Origin: Bacteroidales bacterium
GTDB taxonomy: Bacteria > Bacteroidota > Bacteroidia > Bacteroidales > UBA932
Assembly: GCA_017619655.1 (NCBI GenBank)
Contig: JAFZRV010000001.1
Span: forward strand, 390,009-454,008
Length of the DNA: 64,000 bases
Reading direction: 5' to 3'
The notes below the pieces were generated by a model. The model was not told the DNA's origin. It was given only the letters and a program-made list of their open reading frames with translations, and searched no databases. Shown here one piece after another: positions 33,565 through 41,184 of the stretch. The position numbers were made by a program, and so were the translations under genes. The number at the start of each line of letters is the position of its first letter. Position 1 is the stretch's first letter.

Positions 33565-35805
33565 ATGAAATATACTAGAACCCTTGTGCTGGCTGTCGTG
33601 CTGGTGCTGCTGGCTGCCTGTACGCAGCCAAAGCCCTCGACGGTGGGTTCCGATGCAGGTATTGAGAAACGCATCGAACAATTGCTGTCACGGATGACGC
33701 TGGCCGAGAAGATCGGGCAGATGAATCAGGTGTCTGCCGGCGGCGAGGTGTCCAACTATGCCGAGGCGCTCCGCAACGGTCAGATCGGCTCCATCCTTAA
33801 TGAAGTGGATCCGGTCAAAATCAATGAGTTTCAACGCATCTGCGTGGAAGAATCCCGCCTCGGCATTCCGCTGTTGGTAGGGCGAGACGTGATTCACGGC
33901 TTCCATACGATCTTCCCGATTCCGCTGGGCCTGGCAGCTACATTCGATCCGGCACTGGTGGAACAGGGCGCCCGCATCGCTGCCGTAGAGGCTACCGGAC
34001 AGGGTGTCCGCTGGACTTTCTCGCCCATGCTCGACATCGCCCGCGACCCCCGTTGGGGCCGTATGGCGGAAGGCAGTGGGGAAGATGTCTACCTGGATGC
34101 CCGCATGGCCGAAGCTATGGTACGCGGCTATCAGGGCGAGACCCTGGACACAGATGCCATGGCAGCCTGCATCAAGCATTATGTGGGCTACGGAGCCGCT
34201 GAGGGTGGCCGTGACTACAACAGTACCTTCCTGACGGAACGCCAGTTGCGCAACGTCTACCTGCCGCCTTTTGAGGCGGCCGTGAAGGCTGGCGCCCTGA
34301 CGTTGATGACCTCGTTCAACGACAACGACGGCGTACCTTCCACAGGCAATACCTTCATCTTGAAGGATGTGCTTCGGGATGAATGGGGCTTTGACGGATT
34401 GGTGGTAACCGACTGGAACTCCATGGGCGAGATGATTCCCCACGGTTTCGGTACCGACCGCAAGGACGTGGCCTGCAAGGCCGTGAATGCCGGCGTTGAC
34501 ATGGACATGATGACCTTCGGTTTTATCTCCCACCTGGAGGAACTGGTGGCCAGTGGGAAAGTGAAGGAATCGGCCATCGACGAGGCTGTCCGCCGTATAC
34601 TTCGTGTCAAACTACTGCTGGGACTGTTTGAAAATCCCTATGTGGATGTAGATGCCGGACAGTCCGTTCAATATGCTGAAAGTCACCTGGACGCTGCGCG
34701 CCGCACGGCCGAGGAATCGGCCATCCTGCTGAAAAACGACGGTATCCTCCCGCTCAAGGCCGAGCAGCTCCGATCTATTCTGGTTACCGGCCCGATGGCC
34801 GACGCTCCGCATGACCAGCTGGGTACCTGGAGTTTTGACGGCGAGAAGGCCCATACGGTCACTCCGCTCCAGGCGCTGAAGGAGCGTTTCCCTGGGAAAG
34901 TGACCTTTGTCCCGTACGGCTATAGCCGGGAAAAACGCGCCCGCTTCGACGATATCGTGGCGGCCGCCCGCCGTGCTGATGTGGTGCTGGTGTTCCTGGG
35001 AGAAGAGGCCATCCTTTCTGGCGAGGCGCACTGCCTGGCCGACCTGAACCTGATCGGAACGCAGAGCGAACTTCTCGTCGCCCTAAAGGCGGCGGGCAAG
35101 CCCGTGGTGGCCACGGTGATGGCTGGCCGTCCGCTGACCATCGAGCGTGACCTGCCCAACTGCCAGGCGATGCTCTATTCCTTCCATCCGGGAACGATGG
35201 GCGGTCCTGCGCTGGCCAATCTCCTTTTCGGCGATGTAAATCCCTCCGGAAAGACACCGGTCACCTTCCTCCGCACGGTAGGGCAGGTGCCGATGTATTA
35301 TTCGCATAACATGACGGGACGTCCCTACAACAACGAGACCCTGCTTGCAGACATCGAACTGGAGGCGGGACAGACCTCGCTGGGTAACACCTCCTATTAT
35401 CTGGACTATGGCGCCCGGCCGCTTTTTCCTTTCGGCTACGGTTTGAGCTACACGACGTTTGACTATTCGGACATCGCGCTGGATAAGGAGGCTTATCCGC
35501 AGGATGGCACGATTCGGTTGACGTTCGGCCTGACCAATACCGGTGCGTATGATGGTACTGAAGTGGTTCAGGTGTATGTCCGCGATCTGGTAGGCTCCAT
35601 TACCCGTCCGGTGAAAGAACTCAAGCATTTTGAGCGCGTGCCTCTGAAAGCAGGGGAGAAACGCACGCTGGAAGTGCAGATCCCGGTTTCGGAACTGGCC
35701 TTCTTCGGCTTGGATGGCGTCACGAAAGTGGAACCTGGTGACTTCCAATTGTGGGTAGCGGGCGACAGCGCCTCCGGACAACCCGTTTCATTTCAAGTAT
35801 TATGA
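33565..35805 (+). CDS. GH3 beta-glucosidase lipoprotein
   Basis: A 746-residue exo-glycosidase. Signal peptide with lipobox LLAAC (Cys about residue 20) and no acidic stretch after it, unlike the GH16, so periplasmic location is more likely. The N-terminal GH3 barrel shows RLGIPLLVGRDVIHG, the KHYVGYGA motif and the nucleophile Asp in VVTDWNSMGE near residue 282; the C-terminal GH3 domain and fibronectin-III-like tail end with LELAFFG-like strands (KVEPGDFQLWV). It resembles BglX. It would release glucose from oligosaccharides imported by SusCD. It follows GH16 by 6 bases and precedes the CotH gene by 3. Confidence 0.93.
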   Translation: MKYTRTLVLAVVLVLLAACTQPKPSTVGSDAGIEKRIEQLLSRMTLAEKIGQMNQVSAGGEVSNYAEALRNGQIGSILNEVDPVKINEFQRICVEESRLGIPLLVGRDVIHGFHTIFPIPLGLAATFDPALVEQGARIAAVEATGQGVRWTFSPMLDIARDPRWGRMAEGSGEDVYLDARMAEAMVRGYQGETLDTDAMAACIKHYVGYGAAEGGRDYNSTFLTERQLRNVYLPPFEAAVKAGALTLMTSFNDNDGVPSTGNTFILKDVLRDEWGFDGLVVTDWNSMGEMIPHGFGTDRKDVACKAVNAGVDMDMMTFGFISHLEELVASGKVKESAIDEAVRRILRVKLLLGLFENPYVDVDAGQSVQYAESHLDAARRTAEESAILLKNDGILPLKAEQLRSILVTGPMADAPHDQLGTWSFDGEKAHTVTPLQALKERFPGKVTFVPYGYSREKRARFDDIVAAARRADVVLVFLGEEAILSGEAHCLADLNLIGTQSELLVALKAAGKPVVATVMAGRPLTIERDLPNCQAMLYSFHPGTMGGPALANLLFGDVNPSGKTPVTFLRTVGQVPMYYSHNMTGRPYNNETLLADIELEAGQTSLGNTSYYLDYGARPLFPFGYGLSYTTFDYSDIALDKEAYPQDGTIRLTFGLTNTGAYDGTEVVQVYVRDLVGSITRPVKELKHFERVPLKAGEKRTLEVQIPVSELAFFGLDGVTKVEPGDFQLWVAGDSASGQPVSFQVL

Positions 35806-35808
35806 CGG

Positions 35809-37383
35809 ATGCGTCATATTTTTAGGTTATTTGTTTGGTTGAGCGTAATGCTGCTTTCGGTCTCTTGTCAGGAGAGTCCGAAAGCGGCGTTGCTCTCTGT
35901 TCTCGTGGAGCAGGAGCGCGTTATCCTGCCTGCGAGTGGCAGTGAATCGTTCTACTTCTCCGTCGATGAGCCGGAGGCGGCATTTGACCTGGAAAAAGAC
36001 GTAGTCCTGTATTTGGCGAAAGGGCAGACGCTTCTTTCGACCGACTTCCAACTGACGGCCGTGGAGAGGACAGAGACTCCGGGCCGTTACCGGGCCGTCG
36101 TTTCAGATCTGGGTCGGCGTGATGACTATGAATCCAGTGTCTATCTGGGCATTCGCGTTTCGCCCCTGGAGATGGTCCTTTCCCAGTCTTTCGTCTGTGT
36201 GGCAGAGAATGCCGATCCGGCGACGCGTGTGCAGAAGACAGGGCTCCCCGTGCTGTATCTCGACACGGAGGGCGGGGCGGCCATCCGTTCGAAGACCGAC
36301 TATGTGAATGCGACCTTTACCGTTCCGGACGACGCGGATTCGACGCTCACCCTTGCCTGCCAGGTGCGCGGTCGTGGCAATACCACCTGGACCTGGCCCA
36401 AGAAGCCCTATCTGGTGAAACTTGACAAGAAGACCTCGCTCCTGGGCATGCCGGCACACAAGCGCTGGATCCTCCTGGCCAATTTCATGGATCGCACGAT
36501 GATGCGCAACCTGGTGGCCATGAAGGTATCCTCACTGACCTCACTCGACTGGACACCGCGCTGCCAGAGCGTGGAGCTGGTGCTCAACGGCGTGCATCAG
36601 GGCAATTACCTGCTCATCGAGCAGGTGCGTGTCGACAAGAACCGGGTGAACGTTGGCGACGACGGCTACCTGATCGAGTCGGACTTCCACTACGACAATG
36701 AGGTTCAGTGGATGGATCCTCACGGTCGCTGCAATGAGATGAAAGGCGGGATTCCGTTCGGCATCAAAAACCCTGATCCCGACGAGATCACACCAGCCCA
36801 GGTGCAATACGCCAAGGATTTCATCGGGGAGACGGCAAGTATCCTGTATGGCCCGAAATTTACCGATCCGGAGCAGGGCTATGCTTCCCGTATCGACGTC
36901 GCCTCCTTCATTGATTACTGGATTGTCTTTGAAGTGATGGGTAACCACGAGCTGGGCAATCCCGGCAGCGTGTTCTATCATTTCAAGCCGGATGGCAAGA
37001 TGATCGCGGGCCCTTGCTGGGATTTCGACTGGGGCGTGCTTTCCTACAATTACAACCCCCAGGCCCGGACGGGCCTGGTCAATCGCAATGCCTGCTGGTA
37101 TGCCCGTCTTTTTGAAGATCCGGCTTTTCAGGTGCAGGTGCGGGAGCGTTTTAGGGAGCTGTTGCCAGCGCTGCTGACCATCCCAGCCTATATTGATGCG
37201 ATGGAAAAGATGCTTGAGCGTTCGGCTGAGCTGAATTTCAAACTGTGGAATCCTGCCCAGGATGCTTCCCAAAATGGCGGTCGCATCATCAATGGCGATG
37301 AAAACATGTCGTTTCACGATGCCGTCGCACGGCTACGCACCATCTACGAGGAACGCTTGTCGGTGATGCAAAGCAACCTATGA
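35809..37383 (+). CDS. CotH-family kinase, exported, last gene of the PUL operon
   Basis: A 524-residue protein with a signal peptide ending LLSVSC (probable lipoprotein Cys near residue 20). Residues about 25-140 look like an Ig or BACON-related domain; residues about 148-500 are a CotH kinase domain: VRGRGNTTW near 187 (CotH G-loop-like), KPYLVKLDKK with the likely ATP Lys, LIEQVRVDKNRV, and GPCWDFDWGVLSYN near 401, where CotH proteins bind metal. CotH of Bacillus is an atypical protein kinase that phosphorylates spore coat proteins on Ser. In this operon the substrate is unknown; it may modify PUL proteins or act on a sugar. It follows GH3 by 3 bases and is ended by the hairpin at 37388-37411. 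Confidence 0.85.
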   Translation: MRHIFRLFVWLSVMLLSVSCQESPKAALLSVLVEQERVILPASGSESFYFSVDEPEAAFDLEKDVVLYLAKGQTLLSTDFQLTAVERTETPGRYRAVVSDLGRRDDYESSVYLGIRVSPLEMVLSQSFVCVAENADPATRVQKTGLPVLYLDTEGGAAIRSKTDYVNATFTVPDDADSTLTLACQVRGRGNTTWTWPKKPYLVKLDKKTSLLGMPAHKRWILLANFMDRTMMRNLVAMKVSSLTSLDWTPRCQSVELVLNGVHQGNYLLIEQVRVDKNRVNVGDDGYLIESDFHYDNEVQWMDPHGRCNEMKGGIPFGIKNPDPDEITPAQVQYAKDFIGETASILYGPKFTDPEQGYASRIDVASFIDYWIVFEVMGNHELGNPGSVFYHFKPDGKMIAGPCWDFDWGVLSYNYNPQARTGLVNRNACWYARLFEDPAFQVQVRERFRELLPALLTIPAYIDAMEKMLERSAELNFKLWNPAQDASQNGGRIINGDENMSFHDAVARLRTIYEERLSVMQSNL

Positions 37384-37387
37384 TGAG

Positions 37388-37411
37388 AAAGGGTGCCGTT
37401 GGGCACCCTTT
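37388..37411 (+). terminator. Intrinsic terminator of the PUL operon
   Basis: AAAGGGTGCC (37388-37397) and GGCACCCTTT (37402-37411) form a 10-base stem with a GTTG loop, followed by TCTTTATTT. It sits just after the CotH stop and also separates it from the convergent CoA-transferase. Confidence 0.85.
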
Positions 37412-37413
37412 CT

Positions 37414-38706
37414 TTATTTAATCCGCAAGAAACTGTATCCGAAACGCTTGCAGGCCGCTTTTTCGAGTTCTTCCCGGTCGTCGGGGTGGGCGATGGCGAT
37501 CAGGGCCCTGGCGCGTTGCGCCAGGTTCTTGCCCCGGAGGTAGGCGATGCCCCATTCCGTGGCGACGTACTGGGTCTGGAAGCGCGTCGTCACCACGCCG
37601 GCGCCCGGCGTGAGCGTCGGGACGATCTTGGCCTTGCCCTTCGCGGTGCGAGAAGGCAGCGCGATGAAGCACTTGCCGCCTTCCGACAGCGAGCAGCCGT
37701 ACATGAAGTCGTGCTGGCCTCCGACGCCCGAGAAGATCATTTCGCCGATCGAGTCGGCGCAGACCTGGCCGGTGAGGTCGACTTCCAGCGCCGAGTTGAT
37801 GGCGCAGGCCTTCGGGTTCTGGGCGATCAGGAAAGGGTTGTTGGTGTAGGCGACGTCGTAGAACTCCATTGTCTTGTTGTGGTCGATGAATTCGTACATC
37901 TCCTTGGAACCCAGGGCCAATGCCGCGATGCTGACGCCCGGATGCACTTTTTTCAGCGAGTTGTCGATGACGCCTTCCTTCATCAGCCGGATCACGCCGT
38001 CGGTCATGGCTTCGGTGTGCAGGCCCAGGTGCTTGTGGTGCTGGATGCCGTTGAGGATGGCGTTGGGGATGCCGCCCACACCGATCTGGAGGCAGGCTCC
38101 GTCGGGAATCTCGGCCGCCACGTTGGCACCGATGGCCTTTTCAATATCCGTGGGCTCGCCGAACTGCATGGCGATGGGCGGCACGTTGCAGCGGACCGCC
38201 GCGCTGATCTTCGATTCGTGGATCAGGCATCCGCCGTAGAGGTAGGGGATGGCCTCGTTGACCTGCGCGATGACGACCCGGGCGGTCTCCACGGCGGCGA
38301 CGGAAATGTCGCAGCCGATGCCGTAGCTGCAGAAGCCGTTCTCGTCGGGCAGCGAGCAGTTGATGAACGCCACGTCAATCGGCAGCTCTCCCTTGCGGAA
38401 GAGGGCCGGCACTTCGCTCAGGAAGCAGGGTGTCAGCGAGCCGTAGCCCTCGGCCACGTGCTTGCGCTGGTCCGCGCAGAGGAAGATGCTGTTGACCAGG
38501 AAGGAGTCCTTGTATTCCGGCTTGCAGAACGGAGCCGGGCCTTCCGTGATGTTGAAGCCCGAGACGATCTGCACGTCGCGCAGCTCGTCGGCGCGGCGGG
38601 TGAGGGCTTCCTGCAGGATGACGGGAACGGAGGTGCTGCCCTGGCAGCAGACGGTGTCGCCGCTGCGGACCAGCCTGACGGCTTCGTCGGCAGTCATGTA
38701 GTTCAT
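37414..38706 (-). CDS. Acetyl-CoA hydrolase/transferase family acyl-CoA:acetate CoA-transferase
   Basis: A 430-residue cytoplasmic enzyme of the acetyl-CoA hydrolase/transferase (Cat1/4-hydroxybutyrate CoA-transferase) family. Features are the N-terminal MTADEAVRLVRSGDTVCCQG, the GVGGIPNAI motif near residue 210, and the GLHTEAMTDG and FSGVGGQHDFMYG blocks that form the CoA-binding and catalytic Glu region. Such enzymes move CoA between an acyl-CoA and acetate. It follows iorB by 9 bases on the same strand, so its acyl-CoA donor is probably an arylacetyl-CoA made by IorAB; a butyrate or propionate role is the alternative. Confidence 0.85.
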   Translation of the reverse strand: MNYMTADEAVRLVRSGDTVCCQGSTSVPVILQEALTRRADELRDVQIVSGFNITEGPAPFCKPEYKDSFLVNSIFLCADQRKHVAEGYGSLTPCFLSEVPALFRKGELPIDVAFINCSLPDENGFCSYGIGCDISVAAVETARVVIAQVNEAIPYLYGGCLIHESKISAAVRCNVPPIAMQFGEPTDIEKAIGANVAAEIPDGACLQIGVGGIPNAILNGIQHHKHLGLHTEAMTDGVIRLMKEGVIDNSLKKVHPGVSIAALALGSKEMYEFIDHNKTMEFYDVAYTNNPFLIAQNPKACAINSALEVDLTGQVCADSIGEMIFSGVGGQHDFMYGCSLSEGGKCFIALPSRTAKGKAKIVPTLTPGAGVVTTRFQTQYVATEWGIAYLRGKNLAQRARALIAIAHPDDREELEKAACKRFGYSFLRIK

Positions 38707-38715
38707 AGGCGTTCG

Positions 38716-39300
38716 CTATTTTTCTTTTTTCGCATAGTTGAAACCGGCATCGAAAGCCTTGATGTTGGCGGCCACGATCTCCTCGCCCTTGCGGCCGAAG
38801 ATGCGGCGGATGCCGTCGCGGAGTTGTTCCGGGTCGAGGATGTCGAGCAGGGCGGCGATTCCGCCCAGCAGCACCATGTTGGCGCTGCGCGGCGAGCCGA
38901 CTTCCTTGGCGATGGCGTCCACGTCGATGGCGATGAGGTGCGGCAGTTTGCCGAGCTCGGCCATGATGCTGTCCATCGGCGGATAGTCGGGGATGTTGAC
39001 GAAGGGGACGGTATTGGTGATGACCCAGCCCTGGGGCGTGAGGTACGGCACGTAGCGGAGCGCTTCCATCGGCTCAAGCGAGACGATCAGGTCGGCAGCG
39101 CCGCGCGGGATGAGGTCGCTCTGGATGGGGTCCGACGAGAGGCGGAGGTTCGACTGGACGTCGCCGCCGCGCTGGCTCATGCCGTGCACTTCGGCCTGTT
39201 TGAGGTACAGCCCCTGTTCGAGGGCGGCCGAACCGATGACCGTGGCGATGGAGAGGATGCCTTGTCCTCCCACGCCGGCGAGAATGATATCTTGTTTCAT
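38716..39300 (-). CDS. iorB: Indolepyruvate:ferredoxin oxidoreductase beta subunit
   Basis: A 194-residue pyruvate-ferredoxin-oxidoreductase gamma-type subunit. It begins ILAGVGGQGILSIATVIG, the family signature, and has EVHGMSQRGGDV near residue 38 and a PRSANMVLLGG motif. With IorA it oxidatively decarboxylates arylpyruvates (indolepyruvate, phenylpyruvate, hydroxyphenylpyruvate) to arylacetyl-CoA and reduces ferredoxin. It lies 7 bases after iorA and 9 before the CoA-transferase. Confidence 0.93.
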   Translation of the reverse strand: MKQDIILAGVGGQGILSIATVIGSAALEQGLYLKQAEVHGMSQRGGDVQSNLRLSSDPIQSDLIPRGAADLIVSLEPMEALRYVPYLTPQGWVITNTVPFVNIPDYPPMDSIMAELGKLPHLIAIDVDAIAKEVGSPRSANMVLLGGIAALLDILDPEQLRDGIRRIFGRKGEEIVAANIKAFDAGFNYAKKEK

Positions 39301-39307
39301 GGCGAAC

Positions 39308-40906
39308 TTACTTTTTGGATGCGTGTCTTCTGGCGGTTTGGATGCATTCGCGGCGGCAGACGATCACCGAGACGCCGTGGTATTCGATTTCTTCCCGGAT
39401 CACTCTTTCCATGTCGGGATAGTTCTTGGGCAACGGGACGATGGTGCGGATGTGGGCCGGATCCACGCCGAGGCCGGCGCAGATGGCTTCGATGCGGCCC
39501 GTTCCGGCGGAGTCCTGTCCGCCCGTCATGGCGGTGGTCAGGTTGTCGGAGATGCAGAGCACCACGTCGGCGTGGCTGTTGACGGCGTCGAGCAGGCCGG
39601 TCATGCCGCTGTGGGTGAAGGTCGAGTCGCCGAGCACGCCGACGGCGGGCCAGGTGCCTGCGTAGGCGGCGCCTTGAGCCATGGTGAACGAGGCGCCCAT
39701 CTCCACGCAGGTGTGGATGGCCTGGAACGGGGCCATGTAACCGAGGGTATAGCAGCCGATGTCGCTGAACACGCGGGCGCTGGGGTAGTCGATCTTCAGC
39801 ACGTTGTTGAGGGCGGTGTAGAAGTCGCGGTGACCGCAGCCCTGGCAAAGGGCCGGCGGACGCGGCGCGAGCACCTGGGAGGCGGCGAAGGCCGGCAGGG
39901 CGGGGAGGCCGAGGGCCTTGCGCACCTCGTCGGGCGAAAGCTCGCCGTCGCGGACGACGGTCTCGTCGATGCGCCCCAGGATCTTCGTCTGGGCGGGGAA
40001 TACGCCGCGGAGCATGTTCTCCACGAGCGGCTGGCCTTCTTCCAGCACGAGGATGGTCGGGACCATCTCCGCGAGCTGGAGCGCAAGCCGGCGCGGGAAG
40101 GGATACTGCGATATCTTAAGCACGGGATACGGGCAGCCGTCGGGATAGTTCTCCATCAGGTAGTTGTAGGCGATGCCGCAGGCAATGACGCCCAGGCTGT
40201 GGTCGGGACCGTCGCTCAGTTTGTTGAAGGGCGAGCAGGCGGCGTCTTCTTCAAATTGCGCGTAGTTCTTGATGAGTTCGCGGTTGCGGACACGGGCGTT
40301 GACGGGCAGAGTGACCCAGCGCTTGGGATGCGCCGGGTAGTGGAGCTCGTTCTGCGGGCGGATTTCCGCTGCCGGCTGGACCACGGCGCGGGAGTGGGCC
40401 ATGCGGGTGGTCAGGCGCATGATCACGGGAATGGTGCGCTGCTCGGAGTAGTCGTAGGCGGCGCGGGTCATCTCGTAGGCTTCCTGCTGGTTCGAAGGCT
40501 CGAACACGGGCATCATGCCGAAGGTCCCCCAAAAACGGGAGTCCTGCTCGTTCTGCGAGCTGTGCATCGAGGGGTCGTCGCAGGCGGCCACTACGAGGCC
40601 GCCGTTGGCACCGGTCATGGCGGAACCCATGAGCGGGTCGGCGCAGACGTTCATGCCCACGTGTTTCATGCAAACCAGGGCGCGCTTGCCGGCGTAGGAC
40701 ATGCCGAGGGCGCCTTCCATGGCGGTTTTCTCATTGGTGGTCCACTGGTCGTGGACGTGGCGCTCCCGGGTCAGGGGATGGCCCTGGATATACTCGGTGA
40801 TCTCGGTGGAGGGAGTGCCGGGATAGGCGTACACGCCGCTCAGGCCTGCATGCAACGCGCCCAGCGCCACGGCTTCATCGCCCAGAAGTAATTGTTTTTC
40901 TGCCAT
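39308..40906 (-). CDS. iorA: Indolepyruvate:ferredoxin oxidoreductase alpha subunit (short form)
   Basis: A 532-residue thiamine-diphosphate enzyme. The N terminus has GDEAVALGALHAG and VYAYPGTPSTEI, the middle has the POR pyrimidine-binding domain, and the C-terminal TPP domain contains CQGCGHRDFY and GDSTFTHSGMTGLLDAVN with NLTTAMTGGQ (GDG-type metal motif). The protein stops just after RREC near residue 524, so it lacks the two 4Fe-4S ferredoxin motifs found at the end of archaeal IorA; I believe this short form is normal in Bacteroidetes. It starts the iorA-iorB-CoA-transferase operon and has a clear promoter at 40947-40977. Confidence 0.93.
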   Translation of the reverse strand: MAEKQLLLGDEAVALGALHAGLSGVYAYPGTPSTEITEYIQGHPLTRERHVHDQWTTNEKTAMEGALGMSYAGKRALVCMKHVGMNVCADPLMGSAMTGANGGLVVAACDDPSMHSSQNEQDSRFWGTFGMMPVFEPSNQQEAYEMTRAAYDYSEQRTIPVIMRLTTRMAHSRAVVQPAAEIRPQNELHYPAHPKRWVTLPVNARVRNRELIKNYAQFEEDAACSPFNKLSDGPDHSLGVIACGIAYNYLMENYPDGCPYPVLKISQYPFPRRLALQLAEMVPTILVLEEGQPLVENMLRGVFPAQTKILGRIDETVVRDGELSPDEVRKALGLPALPAFAASQVLAPRPPALCQGCGHRDFYTALNNVLKIDYPSARVFSDIGCYTLGYMAPFQAIHTCVEMGASFTMAQGAAYAGTWPAVGVLGDSTFTHSGMTGLLDAVNSHADVVLCISDNLTTAMTGGQDSAGTGRIEAICAGLGVDPAHIRTIVPLPKNYPDMERVIREEIEYHGVSVIVCRRECIQTARRHASKK

Positions 40907-40946
40907 AATATGTTAATTGTTTCAATAAATTCCTTTATCAATCCTA

Positions 40947-40977
40947 CAAAGTTAATAAATATTAGCAAATATTCCAA
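40947..40977 (-). promoter_or_regulatory. Promoter of the ior operon
   Basis: On the minus strand TTG (40975-40977) and TAACTTTG (40947-40954) are 20 bases apart, fitting the Bacteroidetes -33/-7 pattern. It lies 40 bases upstream of iorA. Confidence 0.65.
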
Positions 40978-41023
40978 TATGCTTACAGATAAAAATTGTT
41001 ATTCATCGTATGGACAGTTTTAC

Positions 41024-41031
41024 TATCTTTG
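41024..41031 (+). promoter_or_regulatory. -7 element before the TPP riboswitch
   Basis: TATCTTTG matches TAnnTTTG, about 25 bases before the conserved riboswitch core, so the transcript would contain the whole aptamer. No well-placed -33 box is seen. Confidence 0.55.
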
Positions 41032-41049
41032 CACCGGCTTGCAGGGTGC

Positions 41050-41130
41050 AGGCCAAGGGGTGCTGCGGCCACGGCCGCGGCTGAGATGATACCCTCACGA
41101 CCTGATCGGGATAATGCCCGCGTAGGAAAC
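41050..41130 (+). promoter_or_regulatory. TPP (thiamine diphosphate) riboswitch
   Basis: The THI-box pieces occur in order: AAGGGGTGC (41055-41063), the GC-rich P3 hairpin TGCGGCC/GGCCGCG (41064-41079), GCTGAGAT (41080-41087), ACCCT (41091-41095), ACCTGATCGGGATAAT (41100-41115, with two differences tolerated), and CGCGTAGGAAA (41120-41129). P3 is extended. It sits 55 bases before the TonB receptor gene at 41185, which it should repress when TPP is abundant, probably at translation because no T-rich hairpin follows. Confidence 0.93.
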
Positions 41131-41184
41131 AGATATCTTCTTTCCCCTTATTGTATACACCAGCTTTACAATTAAGGAATCAAC

